This document shows positions 40,921 through 51,904 of a DNA stretch of 64,000 nt, in pieces; the first letter of the stretch is position 1; the number at the start of each line of letters is the position of its first letter. Both the position numbers and the translations under genes were made by a program. The notes beneath the pieces were generated by a model. That model did not search any database and was not told the origin of the DNA. It was given only the letters and a program-made list of their open reading frames with translations. The stretch is from the NCBI GenBank assembly GCA_963575745.1, contig CAUYUJ010017961.1, positions 94,501-158,500 of the forward strand. The letters are read 5' to 3'. The DNA is from Prorocentrum cordatum. Taxonomy: Eukaryota; Sar; Dinophyceae; Prorocentrales; Prorocentraceae.

Positions 40921-42148
40921 CGCTATTCTAATACATTACAACACGCGAACACAATATACTAATACACTGCACACCTACCCCGTACTAGTACACGACGCGA
41001 CTACATTAATCCACGCTATCACGCTGTGCGCGTGACACTTACGTCGGAACCATTCATACGCGACGTTCAACGCTCGATCTTTATCGCGCGACACTTATCC
41101 ACGAATCCACTTCATTAGCACACCGCGCAAATGCATCGCTCGAACACACTACTCCACACTAGCACACTCTACGCGGCACGTAACGCGGGACTTTTCGTAC
41201 GCGATACTCAGCGCGCAACGCTTGGCGCGCGGCACATGTTACGAGACATTGTCAACTGTTTTAAACAGCGAACTGCATAGCACTTAATGCGCGATAATAC
41301 GCGGCATTTAATGCGCGACGCTTTCATTCATGCGCGACACTGAAGCACAACGCGTTCTACATTACAGCCCGTGCGCTACACATAATACACGACAGTATAG
41401 ATAGGACATTTCAACCACGGCAATGGGTAGTGTATTACGACTGCGCATGACTAAGACTGAGCACGCGATAATTAGCGCACGGCGCTCGGCCCATTACACA
41501 TATCGGCATCGCGCGACATCCCGCGCGCGACAATTACACCGTATACGCGACACTTTGCACACGACGTTTTGCGCGCGCCACTCAAGACACGACACCTAGG
41601 ACACTACGCTTAATACGCGACACTAAAAGGCACGACGCGTAAGGCACAACAATTTAAACGCGATGGGCAACCCACTACAGCTAACGCACTACACAAAAAA
41701 AAACAAACAAACAAGCAAACAAAAAAATCCACAAAGTAAACAATTCCATAACAACCACAAAATAACAAAAGAAAACAAAATATTAAAAAAAGCACCCCAC
41801 AAAAGAAAAAAAAAAACCAAAAAAAACCAAAAAAAAAAAAAAAAACAAAAAAACAAAAAGGCTAACGCACTACATTTTCCACGCGAGACCTGGTACACTA
41901 CGGCTCTTACGTTACACTATATACGCTACAATTGCTACAATGCATTAGGCGTGCGGCACTGAAGATGAGGCGCGAATGTCTTTGCATTACAGATCGCACA
42001 CGAGCTTATATTAAGTTGAAGGCACGACATAAGCTGCACTAAATGTAATACGACAGAAACGACGCTAAATCTGCCACTACAGTACGCGCCAAACGAATAC
42101 ACTACATTGCAACACGATGCGAATACACTACGCTAACACGCTAATATA
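40921..42148. repeat. Degenerate short-repeat region (CGCGACACT / ATACACTA words)
   Basis: About 1.2 kb made of recurrent words such as GCGCGACA, TACGCGACACT and ACACTACGCT, with an A-rich insert at 41690-41870. No gene. Confidence 0.65.
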
Positions 42149-42248
42149 NNNNNNNNNNNNNNNNNNNNNNNNNNNNNNNNNNNNNNNNNNNNNNNNNNNN
42201 NNNNNNNNNNNNNNNNNNNNNNNNNNNNNNNNNNNNNNNNNNNNNNNN
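42149..42248. other. Assembly gap (100 N)
   Basis: Exactly 100 N, a conventional gap length. The true size is unknown. It falls just before the leader of array 2. Confidence 0.99.
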
Positions 42249-42345
42249 GTTTTGAAGAGACGGTGCCCCGCGTTCTCCTTCCTTCTTTCCTTCCTTCCTC
42301 CCGCTGCCTCCTCCCCCCTCCCATCATCATCATCATCATCAACAC
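42249..42345 (+). repeat. Conserved leader of minisatellite array 2
   Basis: GTTTTGAAGAGACGGTGCCC, CGCGTTCTCCTTCCTTC, CCTT tract and ATC repeats; the first 60 bp match 24454-24510. Confidence 0.85.
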
Positions 42346-43830
42346 CCAATTCGGCACACCCCTCACACGTTTCGTGGCTCCATAGGGAGCTCCACCGAAG
42401 GCCCCAGTGGCCGCGGCCGCATGCGTCACCCACACCCATTTCGGCACACCCCTCACACGTTTCGTGGCTCCATAGGGAGCTCCACCGAAGGCCCCCGTGC
42501 CCGCGGCCGCATGCGTCCCCCACACCCATTTCGGCACACCCCTCACACGTTTCGTGGCTCCATAGGGAGCTCCACCGAAGGCCCCAGTGCCCGCGGCCGC
42601 ATGCGTCCCCCACACCCATTTCGGCACACCCCTCACACGTTTCGTGGCTCCATAGGGAGCTCCACCGAAGGCCCCAGTGCCCGCGGCCGCATGCGTCCCC
42701 CACACTCATTTCGGCACACCCCTCACACGTTTCGTGGCTCCATAGGGAGCTCCACCGAAGGCCCCAGTGCCCGCGGCCGCATGCGTCCCCCACACCCATT
42801 TCGGCACACCCCTCACACGTTTCGTGGCTCCATAGGGAGCTCCACCGAAGGCCCCAGTGCCCGCGGCCGCATGCGTCCCCCACACCCATTTGCGCCACCC
42901 ACACCCATTCGGCACACCCCTCACACGGTCGTGGCTCCATAGGGAGCTCCGCCGAAGGCCCCAGTGCCCGCGGCCGCATGCGTCACCCACACCCATTTCG
43001 GCACACCCCTCACACGTTTCGTGGCTCCATAGGGAGCTCCACCGAAGGCCCCAGTGCCCGCGCCCGCATGCGTCACCCACACCCATTTCGGCACACCCCT
43101 CACACGTTTCGTGGCTCCATAGGGAGCTCCACCGAAAGCCCCAGTGCCCGCGGCCGCATGCGTCCCCCACACCCATTTCGGCACACCCCTCACACGTTTC
43201 GTGGCTCCATAGGGAGCTCCACCGAAGGCCCCAGTGCCCGCGGCCGCATGCGTCCCCCACACCCATTTCGGCACACCCCTCACACGTTTCGTGGCTCCAT
43301 AGGGAGCTCCACCGAAGGCCCCAGTGCCCGCGGCCGCATGCGTCCCCCACGCCCATTTCGGCACACCCCTCACACGTTTCGTGGCTCCATAGGGAGCTCC
43401 ACCGAAGGCCCCAGTGCCCGCGGCCGCATGCGTCCCCCACACCCATTTCGGCACACCCCTCACACGTTTCGTGGCTCCATAGGGAGCTCCACCGAAGGCC
43501 CCAGTGCCCGCGGCCGCATGCGTCCCCCACACCCATTTCGGCACACCCCTCACACGCTTCGTGGCTCCATAGGGAGCTCCACCGAAGGCCCCAGTGCCCG
43601 CGCCCGCATGCGTCACCCACACCCATTTCGGCACACCCCTCACACGTTTCGTGGCTCCATAGGGAGCTCCACCGAAGGCCCCAGTGCCCGCGGCCCGCAT
43701 GCGTCCCCCACACCCATTTCGGCACACCCCTCACACGTTTCGTGGCTCCATAGGGAGCTCCACCGAAGGCCTCAGTGCCGCCGCCCGCATGCGTCACCCC
43801 CACCCATTTCGGCACCCCCCCCGCATTTCT
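42346..43830 (+). repeat. 90-bp minisatellite array 2, 16 units
   Basis: Very regular 90-bp units: CATTTCGGCACACCCCTCAC, ACGTTTCGTGGCTCCATAGG, GAGCTCCACCGAAGGCCCCA, GTGCCCGCGGCCGCATGCGT. Shares its core with array 1. The array ends ten bases before the candidate splice acceptor at 43840. Confidence 0.96.
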
Positions 43831-43840
43831 CGCACGGCAG

Positions 43841-44306
43841 GGTCATCACCACGGTGGCGTGCCAGGGGCGCACCATGCGCGAAGGCGACGGGGCGGGGGA
43901 ACGGCGCTCCGGGGGCGGCCAGACCTCCGGGGCGCGAGCAGTCCGCGGCCAGACCATCTCTCGGTCCTGTGGACTCTCGCCCTGGGCCGTCGGCTGCCCG
44001 GCGCGCTGCTCCCTCGGTCGACGTCGCCCAGGCGTGATCCTGGATTGCGGCCGCCACGAGGTAGGGAACGGCAAGAAGGAGGACGACGACTGGTGGCTGG
44101 AGCTCTACGCGCTGCTCTCGCGCGCCACGCGCCACGAGGACCTCCTGCTCATGCGGGCGCCGCGCATCGAGTTCTTCCTGGCAGGGCCGCCGCAGGGCTC
44201 GCGGAAGCAGCTGGAGCAGTTTGCGGCGCGCACGAAGCGGCGCAGGAGGGAAGCGACGGCCCTCGCCAGGGAGCTCGGCTTCACCGAGTTCATCCGCGAG
44301 GCCTGA
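43841..44306 (+). CDS. PIF1-like DNA helicase, 3' end (two exons)
   Basis: Exon 43841-43884 reads VITTVACQGRTMRE, and exon 44032-44306 reads VILDCGRHEVGNGKKEDDDWW, then LELYALLSRATRHEDLLLM, APRIEFFLAGPPQG and a basic/Ala tail ending GFTEFIREA. LYALLSRATR matches the superfamily 1 motif VI (Y-V-A-L-S-R-A/T) that contacts ATP with its Arg, and LLLMRAP the strand after it; CQGRTM fits motif V. These belong to the C-terminal end of PIF1-type helicases. A 147-bp GC-AG intron joins the exons in frame. The stop is TGA 44304-44306. An acceptor (CGCACGGCAG|G at 43840) precedes the first exon, so upstream exons, if present, lie beyond array 2 and the gap. It may be a live gene or an isolated fragment. 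Confidence 0.6.
43885..44031 (+). other. Candidate 147-bp GC-AG intron
   Basis: GAAG|GCGACG at the 5' side and GCCCAG|GCGTG at the 3' side. Removing it joins MRE-G-VILDCG, whereas reading through inserts 49 Arg/Gly/Ser-rich residues. GC donors are frequent in dinoflagellates. Confidence 0.55.
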
Positions 44307-44370
44307 CCTGAGGAGCGTCTCCCCCGAGCCGCGCCCTCTCTCGACTGCCCGACTAATTGTTTGGCCTCGC

Positions 44371-44621
44371 GCCGCGGACGACCCGCGCACGTCGCTGGGA
44401 CCCTCTCGGGGAGACCAGCGCGCGTCGCGGGAACTCCGTGCTGCGGGGGGCCCGGCGCCTCGTTCGCCCGTCGTCGCTCTGCCCAGCGGTCAGAGCTTGC
44501 CCGCTATCAGCCAGCCAGTTAGCTAGTCAGCTCTCTCTGCTTCGCGCAGCGGACGACCCGCGCGCGTCGCTGGGACCCCGCCCGGGGCGACCAGCGCTCG
44601 TCGCGGGGACTCCGCGCTGCG
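44371..44621 (+). repeat. 77-bp direct duplication
   Basis: GCNGCGGACGACCCGCGC through GGGACTCCGNGCTGCG occurs at 44371-44446 and 44543-44621. It lies in the 3' flank of the helicase fragment; 44622-44970 is unassigned. Confidence 0.85.
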
Positions 44622-44970
44622 CTGCGCCCGCAGCCTTGGATTTTGGAGTGCGCGGGCAAAGAGGAAGGACAAGAATAGCCGAAAGCTGGCGCGATCCTCG
44701 CAAGAGGCGTGCCGACATGGGCGTCGCGACGTGCGGACGCTGCCGTCGGGGTTCCCGCGGAAGCTGCCTGCGGCGGCCACGCCCAGTGTCACGTGTGTTC
44801 GGACAGGCATGCTCGACACTTACACTAGGCGGTTCCATGATCGCATTCATGCAAATACATTCACTCGCGCGCAGACCCATTCATACTCATATTCCCTCGC
44901 GCTCTGACTCGCCCGCGTTCTTTCTCTCGTAATCAGATCAATCGTATTCCTTTGCGTTGTGTACCCCACC

Positions 44971-45035
44971 ACATTTCGGCACACCCCTCATGCGGTTCGT
45001 GGCCCCATAGGGAGCGCCACCGAAGAAGATACTCA
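44971..45035 (+). repeat. Single orphan unit of the array 1/2 minisatellite
   Basis: CATTTCGGCACACCCCTCAT then TTCGTGGCCCCATAGGGAGC and CCACCGAAG. Confidence 0.9.
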
Positions 45036-45169
45036 CAATTGCGATACTCACAACTGCATATGGTTGGGTCCTTCGCCAGGATAATTTTATGAAGTGTCCT
45101 AAACTATTTGCGCCCCGCGTTTGCGCAGGGCTTGGGTACGTCGCCATGGTAATTGTTTTTTGTTTGGTT

Positions 45170-46135
45170 TTCCAAAAGAATCCCTCCGTGGTGCTTTCCA
45201 AAGGATTCCTTTTGTGAGGCGTTCCACTAGAATCCCGTTGTGGTGCTCTCCAAAGGATTATTTTAATGAGGCTTTCCAATAGAATTCCTTTGTGGTGCTT
45301 TCCAAAGGATTCATTGTGTGAGGCTTTCCAATCGAATTCCTTTGTGGTGCTTTCCAAAGGATTCCTTTTGTGAGGCTTTCCCATTGAATCCCGTTGTGCT
45401 GCTTTCCAAACTATTCCTTGCGTGAGGCTTTCCAATCGAATCCCTGTGTGGTGCTTTCTAAAAAATTCTTTTTATGAGGCTGTCCATTCGACTTCCTTTG
45501 TGGTGCTTTCGAAAGGATTCCTTGTGTGAGGCTTTCTAATAGAATCCCTTTGTGATGCTTTCCAAATGATTCCTTTCATGAGGCTTTCCAATAGAATCCC
45601 GCTGTGGTGCTTTCCAACGGATTCCTTGCGCGAGGCGTTCCACTAGAATCCCTATGTGGTGCTTTCCAAAGGATTCCTTTCGTGAGGCGTTGTAATAGAA
45701 TTCCTTTGTGGTGCTTTCCAAAGGATTCTTTTTGTGAGGCTTTCTAATCGAATCCCTTTGTGGTGCTTTCCAAAGGATTCCTGCTGTGAGGTTTTCCAAT
45801 AGAATCCCGTTGTCGTGCTTTCCAAAGGATTCCTTGCGTGAGGCTTTCCAATCATATCCCTGTGTGGTGCTTTCTAAAGGATTCCTTGTGTGAGGTGTTC
45901 CAATAAACTCCCTTTGTGGTGCTATCCAAAGGGTTCCTTTTGTGAGGTTTTCCAATCGAATCCCTTTGTGGTGCTTTCCAAAGGATTCCTTTTGTGGGGC
46001 TTTCTGATAGAATCCCTTTTGTGGCGCTTTCCAAAGGATTCCATGTGTGAGGCTTTCCAGTAGAATCCCTGTGTGGCGTTTTCCACAGGATTCCTTGTGT
46101 GAGGTTTTCTCATAGAATCCCTTTGTGACGGCAGA
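45170..46135 (-). repeat. 57-bp minisatellite, reverse array (about 17 units)
   Basis: GAGGCTTTCCAATAGAATCC, CTTTGTGGTGCTTTCCAAAG and GATTCCTTTTGT, the reverse complement of 35370-36010. 57 is a multiple of three, so minus-strand frames of up to 306 codons stay open with a 19-residue periodicity. Confidence 0.94.
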
Positions 46136-46317
46136 TGGTATGATCGAGAAGATTCCTACTGAAATTGGATGAGGTTCTAAGCAAACTTCAATAGAAACGG
46201 AGGAGGAAAAGGAGGAGCGACGGAGAGTGGGGAGCAGATGAGGGGGAGGGCGGAAGAAGAAAGAAGTGCAAAGCATCGAAGACAAGGCAAATGGTATGAT
46301 GACAGGGGGCGAGCTAT

Positions 46318-46345
46318 ATATAATAAATGAAATAAATAAATAAAT

Positions 46346-46375
<30 letters not shown>
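46318..46375. repeat. (TA)n / ATAA tract
   Basis: AATAAATAAATACA then TATATA to 46372. Confidence 0.92.
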
Positions 46376-46376
<1 letters not shown>

Positions 46377-47079
46377 CACGCGCACGACCGACACAACAAA
46401 CAAAGCCGTTCGACGTAGCGAACAGCTACAATGAAGCACAAAGGAAATACAAGCACAGCAATGAGGCACAGCGCCCTGAGTATTAGAACAGCAAGTGCAC
46501 ACCCCTGTAGGCTCCACTGCTGGGTAAGGTCGAGTCAAGGAGGGACCCCCATGACGGACAATCGCTGACCTCCGATGCAGCCAAGCAGCCTCTTAACACT
46601 AGGAGTTGGAGGCCGAAGAGGTCGGGGAGAATGTGGGAGGGAAAGAGTCTGGCGGGAGGGCAAGAGGACTCGAGCAAAAAAGATCACAAGCCGAAGCTTG
46701 ACGAGGTCCGCGCGGCTTTCTTGGATCGGCACTGGATCCCCGCCATGGCGCGCTGAACACGCCAGGGGCGGCGCCAAAGGCGCAGCCAGGGGGGCCCAAG
46801 CAGCGATACAGGAAGGCCGCGAGGAACTGACTTTTTATGCTTACAGATTTTCCTCATTCGAGAGAAAGCTCGGCGACTGCACTGGGGCATCATTGCCTGG
46901 TGTGCCTCGAAAATGCTTGGGGCAGCGTCAAATGGCGTATCGCTCGGAGCACTGCAGCGAGGCCTCCACGGCGATCCGAACAGAAAAGCACGCATCGGCC
47001 CCGCATACAGCACAGCGTGGGGAGTCAGATCGACACGATGAAGAGTACGCCACCGCGCTGGTATGAGGGGGAACGTTAA
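46376..47079. other. Unassigned sequence
   Basis: 46705-46800 resembles 29625-29700. No gene seen. Confidence 0.45.
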
Positions 47080-47195
47080 GTCGGGCGTGTCTCCCTACAG
47101 GCGGACTTTGGCCGAAAATTCCAAAAATACTCAAAAATACTCATATCTTTCGACTATCTTTCGACTTTCCTTCTGTAGAGGGACAGGCCCGACTG
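47080..47195. mobile_element. MITE-like element, copy 2 (116 bp)
   Basis: Left end GTCGGGCGTGTCTCCCTACA; right end reverse-complemented GTCGGGCCTGTCCCTCTACA. Same termini and similar A/T-rich interior as 29413-29555. Both copies are preceded by TAA. Confidence 0.72.
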
Positions 47196-47239
47196 AAGGG
47201 TAACGTCAGAGGGGTGGGCAGCTCAGAGGGGTGGGGAAC

Positions 47240-47282
47240 ATCGAGCTGCAATCGGCGATGCAATCGGCGATGCAATCGGCAA
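47240..47282 (+). repeat. 12-bp triplication GCAATCGGCGAT
   Basis: Three near-identical units. Confidence 0.9.
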
Positions 47283-47293
47283 TAGTCGGGGGC

Positions 47294-47444
47294 GCGCAAA
47301 CATGGATTAGCGATCCACGGATTCGGCGCGCGGTCGCCAAATCCATGGATCGGAAGAGGTACCCTCCCCAAAATGCGGCCGGTCACGCCTCCCATGGAAA
47401 CGGGACCCGTCGCTAATCCACGCCCCCTTGATCCATGTTTGCGC
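47294..47444. repeat. Inverted-repeat element, ~150 bp
   Basis: GCGCAAACATGGAT (47294-47307) and its exact reverse complement (47431-47444), with a second nested pair (TGGATTAGCG / CGCTAATCCA). Foldback or MITE-like. Confidence 0.75.
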
Positions 47445-48340
47445 TCGCCTGAAGTAGGTCCCCTGAGCCTGCATCCCCCGACGAGCCTCGTCGCTTGCTG
47501 CTCGGGTCATAGCCGGCGGCCGCGCGGGAAGCTCCCGGCACCCCCGGAGACGCCCCTCGGCGAGCGCCGCAGCGGCCGAAAGGCGCACCCCGAGGCAGGA
47601 AGGCCACCGGGGAAGCGCGGAAGACCGCCGAAGACCTCGAGCCTCGAGACTTCAACCCGCCCCCCGAGCTGATCCCCCGCCCCCCAGCGTGGCCCCCGAT
47701 CAGTGCGGGGCATCCGAGCGGCACGAGGAGGAGTCCGCCGCCGCGCTCGCGGCCCTGGGCGGGCGATCTGCGCTTCGCCCCTCGATGGCCACCTGGCCCT
47801 GCCCCTTTTTTAGAAGAGCGCCCTCTTCGGCCCACGCCCTGGCCCTCTTGTGCCCCACGCCACCTGGCCCACGCCCTTCTAGGCGAAGTACCTCGGGCTC
47901 GTCCCTTACCTCTTGTGGACCTGCGATCCGCCCAGCGGGGCCACTCCTCGTGTGCCACTTCCGAGCGCAGCCAGCAAGGAGCATTACAGCACGACCAGTC
48001 GGACGTGTGCCGCCTCAGTGGTTCAGGACCGCCGACTGCAGCCCGTCGGCATGTGGACGCGCGCGCGTGCGCGAGCGTGCGCGTGCGCGCGCGCGTCTGT
48101 GTGTAAGTGTGTAACTGTGTATGCGTAAGTGTGTAATTGTGTATGCGCGGAAATGTGGAAAAGTGTGTGCGCGTGTGCGTCCGCAGTCGCGTCCCTGGTC
48201 TGACGCTGCCCTGCTGCCGCCGCCCCTCGTTTTTGTCTATCGCTCTCTCTCTCTCTCTCTATCTCTCGCCCGCGCTCGCACGCGCTACCACCACTGACCC
48301 ACCGCGGAGCAGGGCTCGCGGCGGCCGAGGATTCTCTGCG
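47445..48340. other. Unassigned GC-rich sequence
   Basis: CGCGTG-rich at 48058-48105 and a (CT)n run at 48242-48262. No gene. Confidence 0.45.
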
Positions 48341-49260
48341 TGTGGTGTTGTGTTGTGTTGTGTTGTGTTGTGTTGTGTTGTGGTGTGTTGTGTTGTGGTG
48401 TGTTGTGTGTTGTTGTGTGTTGTTGTGTGTTGTTGTGTGTTGTTGTGTGTTGTTGTGTGTTGTTGTGTGTTGTTGTGTGTTGTTGTGTGTTGTTGTGTGT
48501 TCTTGTGTGTTCTTGTGTGTTCTTGTGTGGTGTTGTGTGGTGTTGTGTGTGTGCGTGTGTGCGTGTGTGTGCGTGTGTGGTGTGTGTGTGGGTGTGGGTG
48601 TGGGTGTGTGTGTGTGTGTGTGGGTGTGGGGGTGTGGGTGTGTGTGTGTGCGTGTGTGTGCGTGGGTGTGCGTGCGTGCGTGTGTGTGTGTGTGCGTGTG
48701 CGTTTGCGTGTGCGTGTGCGTGTGCGTGTGCGTGTGCGTGTGCGTGTGCGTGTGCGTGTGCGTGTGCGTGTGCGTGTGCGTGTGCGTGTGCGTGTGTGCG
48801 TGTGCGTGTGTGTTGTGTGTGATTTGTCTGTTTGCTTGTTTGCTTGTTTGTTGCTTTGTGTGTGGTTTGTATGCATGTGTGTGGTGTGATGTGTGTGTGC
48901 TGGTGTGCACGTGCGTATATCCGTGTGTGTTGTTGGTGTGTGGTTATCGATGTGCCTCTGCGTCTGCTTGTCTGCGTGTCTGTTTGTGTCTTTGTATCTA
49001 TGCTTGTATTCGTGCGTGTGTGTGCTTCTGTGTTGTGTGTTGTGTGTGTGTGTGTTGTGTGGCCTGCTGTGTGATGTGTGTGGCGTGTGTGGCGTGTGTG
49101 GTGTGTGGTGTGTGGTGTGTTGTGCGTTGTGTGGGTTGTGTGGGTTGTGTGGGCTGTGTGGGCTGTGTGGGTTGTGTGGGTTGTGTGGGTTGCGTCTTGC
49201 GTGTTGTGTGTTGTGCGTACTGTGTGGACGGTGCGTGCGTGCGTGCGTGCGCGTGTGGTG
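48341..49260 (+). repeat. TG-rich composite microsatellites
   Basis: (TGTTG)n at 48346-48400, 11-mers of TGTTGTGTGTT to 48545, (GTGTGC)n at 48700-48800, then TTTGCTTG, TGGCGTG and GTGTGGGTT blocks. Poly-Val/Cys and Thr/His ORFs are artefacts. Confidence 0.95.
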
Positions 49261-49365
49261 CCTCGGGCGACACCGTCACTTTGAAACATCAGCGTTGAGC
49301 ACCGGCTGGGGTTTTCATGATCCTCGCTTCTTGAGGAGGAGGAAGAGGAGGAGATCACCCGCAGG

Positions 49366-50189
49366 GTGAGATCACGGAGCAATCCCGAGCCCTTCCGAAC
49401 TCGGGATCCCCGAAGAGACCCCAGACCCCTAGCGCTGAAAAGGAGGAGGAGGAGGAGGGAGGGGGAGGGAGGGGGAAGGAGGGAGGAGGGAGGAGGAGGA
49501 AGAGAGGGGGGGGTGGAGGAGGAGGAGGAGGAGGAGGAGCCCTGCGCCGCTCGCTCCCGCCGACGCTGGCAGGGTGCCCCTCTCCTGCACGCGGCGCGCG
49601 CGCGGGCTGCCTCCCCACCCGCTCCGGGTGCCTCTCTCGGGGATATGGACAGACCTCCCTTTAGTAAAACGAGGTTTAGTGAAAACGACATGAGGCCCAA
49701 ACCTGGCGGGCGCAAGCCTGGGAAATAACGGCCGCGGCGCCCTCTCGAGAACCGAAAACGGACAATTCACTAATCGACGTGTCACTGTTGGGGGTTCTGT
49801 CCACCCCCGACTCTCCCTTGGGCGCCCGAGTTCTCCGGGGTAACTCGGGTCCGGGGCAACTCGGGTTCGGGTTCCCGAGAAGCGAACCCGAGCTAGCCCC
49901 TGGCCCGAGTCACCCCGGATGATTTTGGGGCTCGGGACGCCCGAGTTGCCGGTCCGGGGTAACTCGGGTCCGGGGTAACTCGGGCTCGGGTTCCCGAAAA
50001 GCGAACCCGAGTCAGCCCTGGCCCGAGTCACCCCTGATGATGCGGGGCTCTGATTTCCCTGCGCACGCTCGCCCTAGCGCAGCCACCCACTCGCCACGCC
50101 GTGTGGAAGCCGGCCAGCTCGTAGCCCGTTCTGGGTGAGATCACGGAGCAATCCCGAGCCCTTCCGAACTCAGGATCCCCGAAGAGGAG
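49366..50189 (+). repeat. 56-bp direct repeat pair enclosing a 115-bp tandem duplication
   Basis: GTGAGATCACGGAGCAATCC through GGATCCCCGAAGAG at 49366-49421 and 50134-50189. Between them: GGA tract (49440-49540), and CGGGGTAACTCGGGTCCGGG-type units duplicated at about 49815-49925 and 49935-50045. Confidence 0.85.
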
Positions 50190-50560
50190 GAGGAGGAGGA
50201 GGAGGAGGAGGAGGAGGAGGAGGAGGGGGAGGGGGAGGGGGAGGGTCGCTCGGCCACCGGGATAGGCAGTGTACTCGGCCACCGCAGGCGCCTCGGACGG
50301 CCGCTTTTGGGCGGCCGCCCCTCCGTGCGAGGTCCCTTGGGCGGCGGCGGGGGCCGCACGCCGCGAGGCCCGAAAAGCAGAAGGGAAGAGTGCCTGCGCG
50401 CGTCCTCCTCCACCTCCTCCTCCTCCTCCTCCTCCTCCTCCTCCTCCTCCTCCTCCTCCTCCTCCTCCTCCTCCTCCTCCTCCTCCCTCCTCCTCCTCCT
50501 CCTCCTCCTCCTCCTCCAACCTCCTCCTCCTCCTCCTCCCTCCTCCTCGGGGCGGCGGCT
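50186..50560. repeat. GGA tract and opposing (TCC)n array
   Basis: GGA at 50186-50245 and TCC at 50404-50550, a potential purine/pyrimidine foldback pair. Confidence 0.92.
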
Positions 50561-51904
50561 GGGGGCCTGGCCCACAACGCGGGCGGGGGCAGGGCAGAGG
50601 CCAATCTCGCTTCAGGGGGGGGGGCGTTCACGCGGCTCCTTCTGCGCAGTCCCCCGTGTGCAACGCCAGGAGGAATTAAACGCTGAGCGTGCCCCGCCGG
50701 AGCTCTCGCTGCAGTCACGCCACTCGGCCGCTTGCCCAAAAGTGTGCGGGGATCGAACCTCCTGGGGGACGCCCGTGCTGCGTGTGTTGACTCTGCTTCA
50801 TGCGAGGCGTGGGTTTATCCATGACCATCGCCTGGGGCATCGATGTTCGGGTGCCTTGGCAGGCGGTGGTGGATATCATATCCATGTCCTTGTCCAACGC
50901 CTGCCGACGTCCCCAGAGAGCGAGTCCCCCAGGCGATGGCGATGAATAGATCCCTGCCTCGCCTCCTCCCCTTCCTCCCTCCCTCCCCGCACGCTGACTG
51001 ACGGCACTCTCCAGGCTCCCAGCTGACTGCCTCCGCCGCGTCGCTGCGCGCATGGCCGCAATACCATGAAGTGTGTGCGGGGGGGCAAAGGGGCACAAGT
51101 GATTTAGCAACCGAGTGTCAGGAGCCAAATTCTGGGAGGCCTCCGCAAGATTATGGGAAACTACCAGACCCGATTAGTCAAGGGGCCATCAAGCCAGATT
51201 AAGCCCAACATTAAGCTGAGCCAACAACGGACTACGCCAGAGTAGGCGGGATCATACCAGATCGGGCCCGTTTTCGACCTCGGATATACCAGCGCAGATG
51301 CTGCCTTTGACTTCCCAGGAGCTGCATCCGAGCGAATGCACAAGCTGCAAGCACAAGTAAGGTCAACGCTCATCCCATCACCGAGGGAAAACGATAAGGG
51401 GGTCTGGCTCAGGGTAGGGGGGAGCACTTCCTTGGAACCGGCGACGCCATCGCCAATAGATCGACAGGCCCTCGACTGCAGAGCCGTATGTTTCTGGGCA
51501 GGCAAATTACTAGGGCGCGCAGGCCTCAGTGACGGATGGCCGGTCGGGGGGTCGATGAGCTACTCCCCCTCCTTGGGGAACGTAAGAACAATCATGTCAG
51601 CGCTGGCCTCCCAGGGAGTTGCTTGAGTGCCAACGGAGCACCAGAACCGCCCGAACACTACACTGACCAATCAGCCGTGGAACTACCGCCTCAGGGCAAC
51701 CATGAGTCAGGTCGGCACTCTCACGAGCGGCGGAAACATCCAATCAACGCCCTCGTGGTGTCTGGATTCCAGAGAGTAATCCCATAGATACGCGGTCGCA
51801 TGAATACGTTCCGCCCGTGGCATCCGCGAATACACACCCCGTATCGACAGTTCGCAGCGCAGGGGCCTGGCCCGCGAGGCCGTGCATATGGGCATGTCTT
51901 CCGC
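50561..51904. other. Unassigned sequence
   Basis: Non-repetitive; no ORF with domain-like sequence. It lies downstream of the fucosyltransferase fragment on its coding strand. Confidence 0.5.

Noticed and set aside
42117-43753. Tandem 90-bp units considered as a CRISPR array
   Set aside because: Units are contiguous with no unique spacers, far too long, and the context is eukaryotic.
45536-46456. 306-codon ORF with a 19-residue repeat (KESFGKHHKGILLES type)
   Set aside because: 57-bp satellite with a period that is a multiple of three; the same satellite occurs inverted elsewhere, so the peptide is not preserved by orientation.
48023-49715. Long Thr/His and Val/Cys ORFs
   Set aside because: TG/CA microsatellites.
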